64,000 nt of DNA, from contig NZ_VFML01000002.1 in the NCBI RefSeq assembly GCF_006715045.1, forward strand, positions 372,001-436,000, written 5' to 3'. Numbering within the stretch: position 1 is the stretch's first letter; each line of letters begins with the position of its first letter. The stretch comes from Amycolatopsis cihanbeyliensis. GTDB taxonomy: Bacteria; Actinomycetota; Actinomycetes; Mycobacteriales; Pseudonocardiaceae. The position numbers and the translations under genes were made by a program. Of the stretch, positions 33,373 to 43,301 are shown piece by piece. A model generated the notes under the pieces. It was not told the origin of the DNA. It did not search any database and saw only the letters and a list, made by a program, of their open reading frames with translations.

Positions 33373-33933
33373 ATGCTCCGGCCGGAATTCCCGATCGGCA
33401 CCGCCCGGCTCGACCTGCGCCCGTTCACCATGGCCGATCTCGAGCAAGTGCACGCCTACCAGTCCCGCGCGGACGTCGCCCGGTACCTGTACTGGGAGCC
33501 GCGCTCGGCCGCCGAGGTCGAGGCGGCACTGGCACGCAGGCTCGACCGGGACCGGTTGACGCGGGAGGGAGACTGCCTCAGCCTTGCCGTCCGGCGGGTG
33601 GACACCGGTCACCTGATCGGCGAACTCGACCTGGACTGGTTGAGCGAGCGGCACCGCAGCGGGGAGATCGGCTTCATCTTCCACCCCGACCAGCACGGCC
33701 ACGGTTTCGCCACCGAGTCGGCCGCGGAACTGCTCCGCCTGGGTTTCACCGGCCTGGGCCTGCACCGGATCATCGCCAGGTGTGACGCACGAAACACGGC
33801 CTCGGCCGGGGTGATGGAGCGGCTCGGCATGCGCCGCGAGGCGTACCTGCGGCACAACGAGATCGTCAAGGGCCGGTGGGCCGACGCCCTGGTCTACGCG
33901 ATCCTGGACTCGGAGTGGACGGCTGGTACCTGA
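33373..33933 (+). CDS. GNAT-family N-acetyltransferase (RimJ/RimL type)
   Basis: A 186-residue acetyltransferase with the acetyl-CoA motif HPDQHGHGFATESAAELLRLGF and the C-terminal GVMERLGMRREAYL typical of the RimJ/L group, which act on ribosomal proteins, aminoglycosides or small amines. I chose the ATG at 33373, because TAGCGT stands 7 nt upstream; an in-frame GTG at 33364 would add three residues. Acceptor unknown. Confidence 0.85.
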   Translation: MLRPEFPIGTARLDLRPFTMADLEQVHAYQSRADVARYLYWEPRSAAEVEAALARRLDRDRLTREGDCLSLAVRRVDTGHLIGELDLDWLSERHRSGEIGFIFHPDQHGHGFATESAAELLRLGFTGLGLHRIIARCDARNTASAGVMERLGMRREAYLRHNEIVKGRWADALVYAILDSEWTAGT

Positions 33934-33972
33934 TCCCGTGCCCCGCGGGCTCATGCGGCAGCATGAGGAGCC

Positions 33973-35028
33973 GTGCTGTTCGACAAGATCGTCCGACCCG
34001 CGCTGTACCGGATGGGCCGCAACGACCCGGAGACGGTGCATGAGCGCACCGTCGGTGCCCTGCGCAGGATCGGCTCGGCGCCTCCCCTGCGGTCGGCGCT
34101 GGAACGCCGCTACCGGATCGACGCGCCGAGCACGGTGTTCGGGCTGCGCTTCCGCAACCCGGTCGGGCTGGCCGCCGGAATGGACAAGGAGGGCCGTGCG
34201 CTCGCCGCCTGGCCCGCACTCGGCTTCGGTTTCGTCGAGATCGGCACGGTCACCAGGCTGCCGCAACCGGGAAACCCGCGACCTCGGCTGTTCGTGCTGC
34301 CCGAAAGCGGCGCGGTGATCAACCGGATGGGGTTCAACAACGCGGGTGCGGAGGCACTGGCCGCGCGGCTGACCGCCACCGGCAAGCCGGAGGTTCCGCT
34401 CGGAATCAGCATCGGTAAGTCCAAGGCCGTCGCGGTGGCCGATGCCGTGCCCGACTACCTCGCCTCGCTGGAAGCGCTGTACCCCCATGCCGACTACTTC
34501 GCGATCAACGTCAGCTCGCCGAACACGCCGGGGCTGCGGACGCTGCAGGACCGTGGCGCGCTGGCCGAGTTGCTCGCCGAGCTGCGTTCCGCCTCGGCGG
34601 CGCTGGCCGAGCGGCACGGTCGCGCCAGCGTGCCACTGCTGGTGAAGGTCGCCCCGGACCTCACCGAGGACGCCCTCGATGAGCTGCTCGAGGTCTGCGC
34701 CCGGCACGCGGTGTCCGGCATCATCGCCACCAACACCACCCTCGGTCGGGACGGCGTGTCGCCCGCGGAGGGCGGGCTCGCACGGGAGTCCGGCGGACTG
34801 TCCGGCAGGCCGCTCGGCGCCCGTGCCCGCGAGGTCGTGCGGTTCGTGCACGCGCGTACCGGGGGCCGGCTGCCGATCATCGGCGTCGGCGGGATCGGCG
34901 GGCCGCAGGACGCGACGCGGATGCTGGACGCGGGGGCAAGCCTGGTGCAGGTCTACACCAGTTTCGCGCTATCCGGGCCCGGTGTGGTGCGGCGGATCAA
35001 CCGCGCGCTGGCTGCCCGCCCCCGGTGA
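33973..35028 (+). CDS. pyrD: Dihydroorotate dehydrogenase (quinone), class 2
   Basis: Membrane-associated flavoenzyme of pyrimidine synthesis, oxidising dihydroorotate with quinone. In 351 residues: N-terminal membrane-binding helices, [29 protein letters not shown] (with the catalytic Ser region), [26 protein letters not shown] and [15 protein letters not shown]. The start is GTG at 33973, with AGGAG 6 nt upstream. Convergent with the pspM-like gene, with a 15-bp gap between stops. Confidence 0.93.
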   Translation: MLFDKIVRPALYRMGRNDPETVHERTVGALRRIGSAPPLRSALERRYRIDAPSTVFGLRFRNPVGLAAGMDKEGRALAAWPALGFGFVEIGTVTRLPQPGNPRPRLFVLPESGAVINRMGFNNAGAEALAARLTATGKPEVPLGISIGKSKAVAVADAVPDYLASLEALYPHADYFAINVSSPNTPGLRTLQDRGALAELLAELRSASAALAERHGRASVPLLVKVAPDLTEDALDELLEVCARHAVSGIIATNTTLGRDGVSPAEGGLARESGGLSGRPLGARAREVVRFVHARTGGRLPIIGVGGIGGPQDATRMLDAGASLVQVYTSFALSGPGVVRRINRALAARPR

Positions 35029-35043
35029 GCGCGTCGCCGCAGG

Positions 35044-35982
35044 TCAGGAGAGTTCACGAAGGGCCATGGCAAGTCCGGCGAGGCGGTCGGTGGCGTCGGT
35101 GAGGGATTCCTTCGCGGGTTGCGCTCCCCCGCTGCTGGCGGCCACCGCGCGCCCGGCCGCGGCGACCAGGCTGCCGTACTCCTCCAGCCCTTCCTCCAGC
35201 TGCTCGACCAGACCGTGCACGGCCGCCTCCAGCTGGCCGCGTTCGGTGGCAGGCGTGTTCTCCGTCGCTCGCTCGATCGCCTGAATACGCGCGGCGAGGC
35301 TACGCAGCGCGGCGGCCGCCTCGTCCGCCGTGGCACGTGCGTCCTCGACCGATACCTCGGGAACGGTGACCGAGACCCCTGCCGGCGGCTTGGCGAGTTG
35401 GGTGAGCAGCTCGGTGAGCGAGGCCTCACTCTCGGCGAGCCGTTCCATCGGCCCGCGCGCGACCGAGGTGGACGGCGGCAGCGGCGGCGGAGCCGTGCTG
35501 GCGGGCAGCTCGGTCCGGTTCAACGTGCGCAGCCGCATCCCGGCGCGCACGCCGAGGGCACCGAACACCACGGCGGCCGCGACCCCACCGAGGACCAGGC
35601 CCGACACGGTGCTCGCGCCGGTGACGCCCGCGACCACGGCGAGACCGCTCAGGATGGTCAGCACGATCCACAACGTGAGCGCCCGGGACGTCCGCCGCTT
35701 ACGGCGTTCCAGCTTGGCGGCCGGCTCGTTCCAGCGCTCCCACTTGGACTTCAGCTCGGCCACGACCGGCACGTCCTCGACCGAACCGGGCAACGGCAGG
35801 CTGGGACGGCGGCCCCTGTGGCCGGACCTACCGTCCCGCTGCTCGGCGGGCAGGTAACGCTCTACCTGCCGGTAGGCACGCTGGGCGTAGTCGGGCAGGT
35901 GCTCCAGATGCTTCTCCAGCCTGGCCTTGAAGTCACCGAAATCGCGGAACTCGCCGTAATCGCGCCTTCCGGGGCCTGCCAT
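35044..35982 (-). CDS. pspM: PspM-like membrane protein
   Basis: 312-residue protein placed as PspM of the mycobacterial phage-shock operon (Rv2743c) by its position directly after pspA. It has two membrane segments (about 105-121 and 127-148), an N-terminal YAQRAYRQVERYL region and a helical C-terminal domain. PspM anchors the PspA response at the membrane in mycobacteria. Sequence similarity is weak, so the symbol rests mainly on synteny. Its start lies 6 bp after the pspA stop. Confidence 0.7.
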   Translation of the reverse strand: MAGPGRRDYGEFRDFGDFKARLEKHLEHLPDYAQRAYRQVERYLPAEQRDGRSGHRGRRPSLPLPGSVEDVPVVAELKSKWERWNEPAAKLERRKRRTSRALTLWIVLTILSGLAVVAGVTGASTVSGLVLGGVAAAVVFGALGVRAGMRLRTLNRTELPASTAPPPLPPSTSVARGPMERLAESEASLTELLTQLAKPPAGVSVTVPEVSVEDARATADEAAAALRSLAARIQAIERATENTPATERGQLEAAVHGLVEQLEEGLEEYGSLVAAAGRAVAASSGGAQPAKESLTDATDRLAGLAMALRELS

Positions 35983-35988
35983 CGCCGG

Positions 35989-36861
35989 CTACGCCTGGTT
36001 CTTCTGCTGCTCTGCTTGGATCCGGGCCTGGATCTCCTGCTGGATGTTCGCGCTGGGCGCCGCCGCGGACTCACCGGCGGCCGACCCGGAGCCCGCGGCG
36101 GCCTTGTCCGCGGAGCCGTCGGTCACCTGGGCCACCGAATCGCCCTTCATCGAGGCGCGGATCTGCTCCAGCCGGCTGTGCCCGGCCAGCTGCGTGGTCG
36201 AGTGCTGCACCTCCATCATCCGGCCCTGCACCGAGTTCTGTGCCAGCTCGGCCGAGCCGAGCGCCGTGGTGTAGCGCTTCTCGATCTTGTCCCGCACCTC
36301 GTCCAGCGAGGGGGTGTTGCCCGGGGCGGCCAGCTCGGTCATCTGGTTCAGCGAGGCCGAGACCTTCTCCTGCATCTTGGCCTGCTCCAACTGCGAGAGC
36401 AGCTTCGTGCGCTCGGCCAGCTTCTGCTGCAGCATCGAGGCATTGCGCTCGACGGCCTGCTTGGCCTGGTCCGCCGCCTGCAGCGACTGGTCGTGCAGGT
36501 TCTTCAGGTCCTCGATGCTCTGCTCCGCGGTGACCAGCTGGGCGGCGAATCCCTCGGCGGCGTTCTCGAACTCGGTCGCCTTCTGCTCGTCGCCCTTCGA
36601 CCTGGCCTCCTCGGCGAGCACGAGGGCCTGCCGGGTGGAGGCCTGTAGCTTCTCCACCTCGCCGAGCTGGCGGTTCAGCTTCATCTCCAGCTGCCGCTGG
36701 TTCCCGATCACCGATGCGGCCTGCTGGGAGAGCGCCTGGTGATTACGCTGCGCCTCCTCGATGGCCTGCTGGATCTGCACCTTCGGATCGGCATGCTCGT
36801 CGACCTTCGACGAGAACGCCGCCATGAGGTACTTCCAGAACTTCACGAAAGGGTTGGCCAT
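35989..36861 (-). CDS. pspA: Phage shock protein A
   Basis: PspA/IM30 oligomerises on damaged membranes and stabilises them. The 290-residue protein starts [19 protein letters not shown], the amphipathic N-terminal helix of the family, followed by long coiled coils such as [18 protein letters not shown] and a KAAAGSGS low-complexity tail. The ATG at 36861 matches the mycobacterial PspA start. It follows clgR on the same strand behind a hairpin, the order seen in M. tuberculosis. Confidence 0.93.
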   Translation of the reverse strand: MANPFVKFWKYLMAAFSSKVDEHADPKVQIQQAIEEAQRNHQALSQQAASVIGNQRQLEMKLNRQLGEVEKLQASTRQALVLAEEARSKGDEQKATEFENAAEGFAAQLVTAEQSIEDLKNLHDQSLQAADQAKQAVERNASMLQQKLAERTKLLSQLEQAKMQEKVSASLNQMTELAAPGNTPSLDEVRDKIEKRYTTALGSAELAQNSVQGRMMEVQHSTTQLAGHSRLEQIRASMKGDSVAQVTDGSADKAAAGSGSAAGESAAAPSANIQQEIQARIQAEQQKNQA

Positions 36862-37085
36862 CTCCTCCGCCTGCCTTCTTGCGTCCCACGTGCCTGTTGA
36901 TCCGCTGGTCTGTGGAACGTCGAAACTTCCCCTGTGCATTTCTCAACGTCCCGACCGCGGCGTTGGGTTCCATCGTGTCAGGTCAGCGCCCGTCGTTCCA
37001 GGCGACCCCGCGGAAATCAGGGATCGGCTCAGGGACGATGCCCCACCACGAGCCGACCGGAGACCCACCGGAGGGCACGCACGGC

Positions 37086-37115
37086 GATGACCCCGAGAAA
37101 CCACTCGGGGTCATC
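37086..37115 (-). terminator. Hairpin between clgR and pspA
   Basis: GATGACCCCGAG, loop AAACCA, CTCGGGGTCATC: a perfect 12-bp inverted repeat 14 bp after the clgR stop codon. It could end the clgR message or attenuate read-through into pspA, whose start is 225 bp further on. Confidence 0.7.
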
Positions 37116-37128
37116 ACGACGGGCCGGT

Positions 37129-37614
37129 TCAGGCGGCGAGGGTGGAGGCCAGCTTCGGACCACTGATCGTGGTCCGCAGCGTCGGCGACATCGGCGGCCG
37201 CAGGCTGCCGGACATGCGCAGGTCGGCGAGGTCGTTGCCGATCACGTCCGGCACCAGCCGGCCGCCCTCCAGCTCCCCGCTCGCGGTGCCGGCCTCCGCG
37301 GGCTCCGGCACCTCGCTACCGGTCTCGTGCTCGGTCCGCTCCGCTCGCTCGTCCACAGCGCCGACTCGCACCCCGTCCAGCGCGGAGACATCGGCGGCGA
37401 CGTTGTGCAGCAGCTCGGCGAGCGGCAGCTCCAAGGCATCGCAGATGGAGGCGAGCAGTTCACTCGAGGCTTCCTTCTGCCCACGCTCCACCTCGGAGAG
37501 GTAACCGAGGCTCACCCTGGCAGCACGCGAGATCTCGCGCAGCGTGCGGCTTTGGTTGGTGCGGGCATGACGGAGCCGATCACCGATCGCCTCACGCAAC
37601 AGCACGGTCATCAC
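37129..37614 (-). CDS. clgR: XRE-family regulator ClgR
   Basis: ClgR activates clpP, lon and related proteolysis and stress genes in actinobacteria. The 161-residue protein carries a helix-turn-helix at about 9-65 ([23 protein letters not shown]), with an acidic linker and a C-terminal LAA, the kind of ending that targets ClgR for ClpP degradation in Streptomyces. Two in-frame ATGs (37614 and 37611) are adjacent; GGGAGG is upstream. Flanked by pncC upstream and pspA downstream, as in mycobacteria. Confidence 0.93.
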   Translation of the reverse strand: MMTVLLREAIGDRLRHARTNQSRTLREISRAARVSLGYLSEVERGQKEASSELLASICDALELPLAELLHNVAADVSALDGVRVGAVDERAERTEHETGSEVPEPAEAGTASGELEGGRLVPDVIGNDLADLRMSGSLRPPMSPTLRTTISGPKLASTLAA

Positions 37615-37684
37615 GCGCCTCCCTTCGGGTAGTTACCACGTTACCCAGACCAGACGGACCGGTGCAGTCATTGACACGTCCTTC

Positions 37685-37722
37685 CGCCATGGGCGAACGT
37701 CTTGGTCACCGTAAATGTTCCC
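37685..37722 (-). promoter_or_regulatory. clgR promoter: ECF-type -35/-10 with adjacent ClgR box core
   Basis: On the minus strand, GGGAAC (37722-37717), a 17-bp gap and CGTT (37699-37696) look like an ECF/SigE-class promoter. CGCCCATGGCG at 37695-37685 matches the CGCYNANRGCG core described for ClgR boxes and lies right after the -10. The -35 falls inside the last codons of pncC. Expected result: stress sigma control plus autoregulation. Confidence 0.6.
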
Positions 37723-38176
37723 GGAGCAGGTCCAGCGCCGCGGCGGCCGACGCCACCCGGATGGACGTCCGGTCGCCGGAAAGGCGCAGCGTACGGGTAG
37801 TCCGCACGCCCTGGCCCGCCAGGCCGACGTGCGCCGTTCCGGGGTCGATCCCATCCTGCGGATCCGGACCGGCGACCCCGGTGAGCCCGAGCCCCCAGTC
37901 GGCTCCGCAGATCCGCCTCGCCCCGGCCGCGAGCTGCGCGGCCACCTCGGGGTGCACGGCGCCGCGTTCCGCCAGCAGCGCGGGGTCCACTCCGGCGAGC
38001 GAGACCTTCAGCTCGGTCGCGTACACGACCAGGCCGCCCCGCAACACGGCGCTGGCACCCGGCACCTCGGCCAGGGTGGCGCAGACCAGCCCGGCGGTCA
38101 GCGACTCGGCCGCGGCGACGCTCTCCCCGCGGCTGGTCAGCGTGGTCACGACCGCCCGGGCGTCGATACCGGTCAT
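37706..38176 (-). CDS. pncC: CinA C-terminal domain protein, nicotinamide-nucleotide amidase
   Basis: PncC deamidates nicotinamide mononucleotide in pyridine nucleotide salvage. The 156-residue single-domain protein has AAAESLTAGLVCATLAEVPG, VVYATELKVSLAGV and GLTGVAGPDPQDG, all hallmark CinA C-terminal motifs. The start overlaps the pgsA stop by 4 bp, so it is translated with pgsA. Confidence 0.92.
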   Translation of the reverse strand: MTGIDARAVVTTLTSRGESVAAAESLTAGLVCATLAEVPGASAVLRGGLVVYATELKVSLAGVDPALLAERGAVHPEVAAQLAAGARRICGADWGLGLTGVAGPDPQDGIDPGTAHVGLAGQGVRTTRTLRLSGDRTSIRVASAAAALDLLREHLR

Positions 38177-38826
38177 CGGCCCACCGCGGCACGTTTACCG
38201 GTGGCCCGCAGCTTCACGGCCCGCACCACGTAGTCCAGCCCGGTGGCTACGGTGAGTATCAGCGCGAAGCCCATCAGCACCCAGCGCACCGGCTCCGCCC
38301 CGGCGGGCAGCGGCAGCAGATAGAGCACGATCGCCGCGATCTGGGCCAGGGTCTTCGCCTTGCCACCCCGGCTCGCCGGGATCACCCCGTGCCGGATGAC
38401 CCAGAACCGCAGCAGGGTCACCCCGATCTCCCGGACGGCGATCACGATGGTGACCCACCATCCGAGCTCACCGAGCAGGCTCAGCCCGACCAGCGCGGCG
38501 CCGATCAGTGCCTTGTCCGCGATCGGGTCGGCGATCTTGCCGAAGTCGGTGATCAACCCGTAGCGGCGGGCCACCCAGCCGTCGATCTGGTCGGTGAGTG
38601 AGGCGACCGCGAACAGCGCGGTGGCGACCAGCCGCCACCCGGTGTCCACCCCGCCGTCCGCGAACAGGGCGAACACGAACGCGGGTACCAGCACCAACCT
38701 GGACAGGGTCAGCACGTTGGCGACGTTCAGGGTCGGAACGGGCGTGGGGGCAGGGGCGTGCGATGCCTCGTGCGCCTCCGGCGTGCCGTCGTCCGCCTCC
38801 GGCGTGCCGTCGGCGGCGGCACTCAC
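38173..38826 (-). CDS. pgsA: CDP-alcohol phosphatidyltransferase (PgsA-like)
   Basis: 217 residues; the first 30 are Ala/Pro-rich and likely disordered. The CDP-alcohol phosphatidyltransferase motif is intact ([12 protein letters not shown] and, 13 residues further, DPIADK), and several membrane segments follow. It makes phosphatidylglycerophosphate or a related lipid. Starts with GTG at 38826, which overlaps the rimO stop (GTGA). In M. tuberculosis the matching gene is pgsA3 (Rv2746c). Confidence 0.9.
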   Translation of the reverse strand: MSAAADGTPEADDGTPEAHEASHAPAPTPVPTLNVANVLTLSRLVLVPAFVFALFADGGVDTGWRLVATALFAVASLTDQIDGWVARRYGLITDFGKIADPIADKALIGAALVGLSLLGELGWWVTIVIAVREIGVTLLRFWVIRHGVIPASRGGKAKTLAQIAAIVLYLLPLPAGAEPVRWVLMGFALILTVATGLDYVVRAVKLRATGKRAAVGR

Positions 38827-40283
38827 CGGGGCGCGCCCTTGTCCGGCGCGAGCGGGCGCACGATCAGGTCCACTCCCTCGGAGTCGACCACCTCGCAGCG
38901 CACCAGCTCGCCCGCAGCGGACCCGGCCGCCTCCAGCACCACGCACTCGCCGTCGACCTCGGGAGCCTGATGCGCGGCTCGGCCCCGCACCTCGCCTTCC
39001 GTGTCGTTCTCGACCGACTCGACCAGCACCTCGACCACCTCGCCGACGCGGTCCTCCGCCCGCTGGGCGGTGAGCTCCTCGACCAGCCCGGAGATGCGCG
39101 CGACCCGCTCCGCGACGACCTCGGCGTCCAGTTTGCCGTCCAGGGTCGCAGCCTCGGTGCCGTCCTCGTCGGAGTAACCGAAGACGCCGACCGCGTCCAG
39201 CCGCGCGCCGATCAGGAACCGTTCGAGCTCGGCGAGATCCTCCTCGGTCTCCCCGGGGAAGCCCACGATCACGTTGGTGCGGATCCCGGCCGCGGGCGCG
39301 TACTGCCGGATCTGCTCGATCAGCGCGAGGAAGGAATCGCAGGAGCCGAAGCGACGCATCCGACGCAGCACGGTCTCGCTCGCGTGCTGGAAAGAGAGAT
39401 CGAAGTAGTCGGCGACCCCCTGCGTGGTGGCGATCGCGCGCACCAGCCCTGGCCGCGTCTCGGCGGGCTGCAGGTAGGACACCCGCACCCGCTCGATGCC
39501 CTCGATCTCGGCCAGCCGGGGCAGCAGCAGCTCCAGCGCCTTGGCACCGCCGTGCTCGCGGCCGAGGTCCTTGCCGTAGGAGGTCGAGTTCTCGCTGACC
39601 AGGAACAACTCACGCGCCCCCTGACCGGCCAACCAGGCGGCCTCGCCGAGGACGTCCTCCGGGGCGCGGGAGGTGAACGAGCCGCGGAAGGACGGGATGG
39701 CACAGAAGGAGCAGCGCCGGTCACAGCCCGAGGCGATCTTCAGTGCGGCCACCGGCGAATCGGCCAGCCTGGTGCGCAGCACCCGCGGCCCCCAGGCCCC
39801 GTGCCCGGGAACCGTCACCCCCTCGGCGGCCGCGGGACGCTCCACCGGGCTGATCGGCAGCAGGGTGCGCCGGTCGGCAGGGGTGTGCGCGGCGACCTGG
39901 CGGCCCGCGACCACGTCGTCCAGCCGATCGGCCAGGTTCGGGTAGTGGTCGAAGCCGAGGACCGCGTCCGCCTCGGGCAGGTTCTCGGCCAGCTCGTTGC
40001 CATACCGCTCGGCGAGGCAGCCGACCGCGACCACCTTGGCCCCGGTGTCCGCCGCGGCCAGCAGGGTGTCCACCGAGTCCTTCTTCGCCGAGTCGACGAA
40101 ACCGCAGGTGTTGACCACGACCACGGAGGAGTCCTCCGCGTCCTCGGACAGCTCCCAGCCGCCCGCGGCGAGCCTGCCGGCGAGCTCCTCGGAGTCGACC
40201 TCGTTGCGGGCGCAGCCCAGCGTCAGCAACGAGACCCGGCGGTCGCCGCCCGGTGCGGAGTCGGTGATGGCAGAAGAAGACAC
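38823..40283 (-). CDS. rimO: Ribosomal protein S12 methylthiotransferase RimO
   Basis: Radical SAM enzyme modifying ribosomal protein S12. The 486 residues show the N-terminal UPF0004 domain ([20 protein letters not shown]), the radical SAM motif [11 protein letters not shown] (CxxxCxxC), and a C-terminal TRAM domain. Starts with GTG at 40283; TACCCT 7 nt upstream and no Shine-Dalgarno suggest a leaderless start. First gene of rimO-pgsA-pncC. Confidence 0.93.
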   Translation of the reverse strand: MSSSAITDSAPGGDRRVSLLTLGCARNEVDSEELAGRLAAGGWELSEDAEDSSVVVVNTCGFVDSAKKDSVDTLLAAADTGAKVVAVGCLAERYGNELAENLPEADAVLGFDHYPNLADRLDDVVAGRQVAAHTPADRRTLLPISPVERPAAAEGVTVPGHGAWGPRVLRTRLADSPVAALKIASGCDRRCSFCAIPSFRGSFTSRAPEDVLGEAAWLAGQGARELFLVSENSTSYGKDLGREHGGAKALELLLPRLAEIEGIERVRVSYLQPAETRPGLVRAIATTQGVADYFDLSFQHASETVLRRMRRFGSCDSFLALIEQIRQYAPAAGIRTNVIVGFPGETEEDLAELERFLIGARLDAVGVFGYSDEDGTEAATLDGKLDAEVVAERVARISGLVEELTAQRAEDRVGEVVEVLVESVENDTEGEVRGRAAHQAPEVDGECVVLEAAGSAAGELVRCEVVDSEGVDLIVRPLAPDKGAPR

Positions 40284-40409
40284 GTCGACCAGGGTAACCG
40301 GCCGCCGGCGGTCGCGGCCCACACGGCCACGGCGCCCTGCGCGGTTCGCCGCGCAGGTGATCTGCACCACAGCCTCGCACGATCCCGAACTCCGGACGCG
40401 GGCGCGGCG

Positions 40410-42506
40410 TCACCAGCCGAGCACGGACACGAACTGCTGCTCGATGATCGGCGACATGGTGGACATGTAGGTCGCGCTGAGATGATGTCCGTCCAGGTAG
40501 ACCAGCACGTTGCCGATCAGTGACGGGCAGGCCAGCTCGGTGCAGTAGTAGTCGGTGAAGTCGAGGAAGGACACATTCGACGGCACGTCCGGGATGGCCG
40601 CGTAGGGCGGCCGCTCGGCGAACAACGCACCGCGCGGGGTGCTGCACTCGACCGATTCCGGCCCGTGCCGCTCCACGCAGGCCGGACCGGAGAAGTCGTG
40701 CCGCGCGTTGTCCCGGATCGCGACCACCGGGATCCCGGCCCGCTCCATCGCCCGCCACTGCTCGACGTAGCCAGGCGGCGTGTACTCGGTCGGCCCGGCG
40801 CGCACATCGCGGGTGGCCAGGGTGACCACGGCGTCCGGTCTGGTCTCGGCGAGGTAGTCGGCGACATCGGCGTTCCACTGGATGCATCCGGCGTCGCCCG
40901 GCATCGCGTCGGCGTCCACCGAGAACGGGCAGGCGCCCTTCAGGATCGCCGACAGCTGCCAGTTGCGGCGCTCGGCCATCGGCAGGAAGGCGGCGAGGTA
41001 CTGCTGGATATGCGAGTCGCCGACGATCACCACCCGCTTCTCCGCCCCCGCCGCGTCGACCCCGTTGGCGCAGACCTCCAGTTCCTCGTTGCTCGACGGC
41101 CGCGGGCACGGGCCGGGGATGCCCGCCCAGTCCTCCGGTAACGCGACCAGCGACGGCGCTGGTTCCACCTCCTCGGCACCGGTGTAGGTGAACCCGGGCG
41201 CCATCGCGGCGGCGCCGGGGTGGTCGGGGTCGCCGACCTCGATCGTGGACTCCCCCACTCGCTGGGTGGCCACCGCCTGCCAGGCACCCGCGGCGATCAG
41301 CACCGGCACCAGGGTGGCGGCGCCGAAGCGGTAGGAGCCCCACCGGGAGCGCACACCGATCCGCGAATCCCGCACCGGTTTCTCCACCAGGTGATAGGTC
41401 AGCGCGGCCAGCACGAAGGACAAGCCGATGATCGCGGCGCCACCGCGCCAGCCGACCTCCTCGCGATCCCGGATCACCAGGTAGAACAGCAGCACCGGCC
41501 AGTGCCACAGGTACAGGGCGTAGCTGAGGTTGCCGACGTACTCCAGCGGCCTGGCGGCCAGGATCCGATCCGCGCCCAACCGGCTGTCGGTCGCTCCCGC
41601 GACGATCACCAGCACCGCCGCCATCGTCGGCCAGAGCGCCGCGTACCCCGGGAAGACCGTGCCGACCTGCAGCAGCATCCCGCAGGACGCGAGCCCGAAC
41701 ACCCCGATCCAGCCGAGGAGAACGCGGAGCAGGCGGGGCAGCACGATGGCGTCGATGGCGAGCGCCAGCAGGCCACCGAGCGCGAACTCCCACACCCTGG
41801 TCAACGAGTGGAAGTAGGCCAGCGGCTGGTTTTGCCAGGTCAGCAGGACCGAGTAGGCCAGCGAGGTGGCGAAGGTCGTCACCAGCATAACCAGCACCCC
41901 GGTGCGCACACTGCGGCCGGCCGCCCTGGTCGCGAGCGCGATGAGGGCGATCAACAGCGGCCACACCAGGTAGAACTGCCCCTGGATGGAAAGCGACCAG
42001 AAGTGCTGCACCACGCTGGCGGTGTCGTGCTGGGCGAAGTAGTCGACCGAGTCCACGGCCAGCCGCCAGTTCTCCACATACAGCGCGGAGGCCACGACCT
42101 CCCTGATCGTCTGAAACCACCGGCTTTCCGGCAGGAAGGCGAAGCTGAACGCCATGATCGCGACCAGCACGGTCAGTGCGGCAGGGAACAGGCGCTTGAT
42201 CATCCGGCCCCACATCGGCCGGAACTCGATGCGGCCGCGCTCGCTCGCGCGGACCAGCTGGCCGGTGATCAGGAAGCCGGTGATCACGAAGAACACGTCC
42301 ACGCCGCCGGAGATCCGGTCGAACCAGACGTGGTAGACGACCACCAGCACGGCCGCCAGCGCGCGCAGCCCCTGCAGCTCCGGGCGGTACTTCCGGGCCC
42401 GGGGGTGTGCTGACGCTTTCACCGAGGGATGTGTCGTCGACTCGGCGACCTCAACGTTGTTCACCCGAGGAATCCTCCGCTGCGCCTCGGCCACCAGGGC
42501 CATCAC
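40410..42506 (-). CDS. Membrane O-acyltransferase with SGNH domain (OafA/OatA type)
   Basis: 698 residues. The N-terminal 350 residues form an acyltransferase-3 membrane domain with about ten segments, including RALAAVLVVVYHVWF and GVDVFFVITGFLITGQLV. The C-terminal part is an extracytoplasmic SGNH-hydrolase domain, with the serine in VGDSHIQQYL and the histidine in LDGHHLSATYM. Such proteins O-acylate cell-surface glycans or peptidoglycan. The two adjacent ATGs at 42506 and 42503 are both possible starts. It is divergent from the argA-like gene. Confidence 0.88.
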   Translation of the reverse strand: MMALVAEAQRRIPRVNNVEVAESTTHPSVKASAHPRARKYRPELQGLRALAAVLVVVYHVWFDRISGGVDVFFVITGFLITGQLVRASERGRIEFRPMWGRMIKRLFPAALTVLVAIMAFSFAFLPESRWFQTIREVVASALYVENWRLAVDSVDYFAQHDTASVVQHFWSLSIQGQFYLVWPLLIALIALATRAAGRSVRTGVLVMLVTTFATSLAYSVLLTWQNQPLAYFHSLTRVWEFALGGLLALAIDAIVLPRLLRVLLGWIGVFGLASCGMLLQVGTVFPGYAALWPTMAAVLVIVAGATDSRLGADRILAARPLEYVGNLSYALYLWHWPVLLFYLVIRDREEVGWRGGAAIIGLSFVLAALTYHLVEKPVRDSRIGVRSRWGSYRFGAATLVPVLIAAGAWQAVATQRVGESTIEVGDPDHPGAAAMAPGFTYTGAEEVEPAPSLVALPEDWAGIPGPCPRPSSNEELEVCANGVDAAGAEKRVVIVGDSHIQQYLAAFLPMAERRNWQLSAILKGACPFSVDADAMPGDAGCIQWNADVADYLAETRPDAVVTLATRDVRAGPTEYTPPGYVEQWRAMERAGIPVVAIRDNARHDFSGPACVERHGPESVECSTPRGALFAERPPYAAIPDVPSNVSFLDFTDYYCTELACPSLIGNVLVYLDGHHLSATYMSTMSPIIEQQFVSVLGW

Positions 42507-42642
42507 TCACTGAACTAGGTGACGTCAATCATCGCTGGAGGGTTGCCGGCCCCACTCGTCAGGGTCATGCACCGGGGCGCCGAGTGGATCGCCGCCCCGG
42601 CCACCGACCTACCCTGAACCGGCGAAGCGCTAAGTTGGCCCC

Positions 42643-43206
42643 GTGGCCCATGGATCTCCCGACCCCGCCGTCCGCCGCGCCCGGATCGCCGATGTGCCCA
42701 AGATCAAGTCCTTGGTGGACTCCGACGCCGGACGCGTGCTGCTGGAGAAGGAACTGGTCACCCTGTACGAGGACGTGCAGGAGTTCTGGGTCGCCGAGCT
42801 GGACGGCGAGCTGGTCGGGTGTGGCGCGCTGCACGTGCTCTGGGAGGACCTGGCGGAGATCAGGACGGTGGCGGTGGACCGGCGGATGCGCGGCCGCGGC
42901 ATCGGGCACGCGCTGGTCGCCCGGTTGATCGAGCTGGCGCGGGAACTGGGGCTGCCGCGCCTGTTCGTGCTCACCTTCGAGACCACCTTCTTCGCACGGC
43001 ACGGCTTTACCAAGATCGACGGAACGCCGGTGCCGAACGAGGTCTACGAGGAGATGCGGCGCTCGGCGGACACCGGCGTGGCCGAGTTCCTCGACCTCCC
43101 GTTCGTGAAACCGAACACCCTCGGCAACGCACGTATGCTACTTGACCTGCGCGAATCCGGAATCGACCGTCCCGGTACAGCTCACCATCACCGCACAGTG
43201 GAGTGA
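42643..43206 (+). CDS. argA: Amino-acid N-acetyltransferase, ArgA-like GNAT
   Basis: 187-residue GNAT protein with VRRARIADVPKIKSLVDSDAG at the start, the acetyl-CoA motif VDRRMRGRGIGHALVARLI, and FETTFFARHGFTKIDG. It matches the mycobacterial Rv2747 type, which supplies N-acetylglutamate for arginine synthesis, and it lies between pgsA and ftsK as there. Starts with GTG at 42643; TAAGTT 6 nt upstream points to a leaderless start. Confidence 0.85.
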   Translation: MAHGSPDPAVRRARIADVPKIKSLVDSDAGRVLLEKELVTLYEDVQEFWVAELDGELVGCGALHVLWEDLAEIRTVAVDRRMRGRGIGHALVARLIELARELGLPRLFVLTFETTFFARHGFTKIDGTPVPNEVYEEMRRSADTGVAEFLDLPFVKPNTLGNARMLLDLRESGIDRPGTAHHHRTVE

Positions 43207-43301
43207 TATTCACGTACAATACCCCGCTCGGCGGTAGGTCCGGATGATGTTGAGCCCTGAAGCTGGTCGCGCCCTGTCGAAACGATCAGCGAGGGAACCT
43301 C

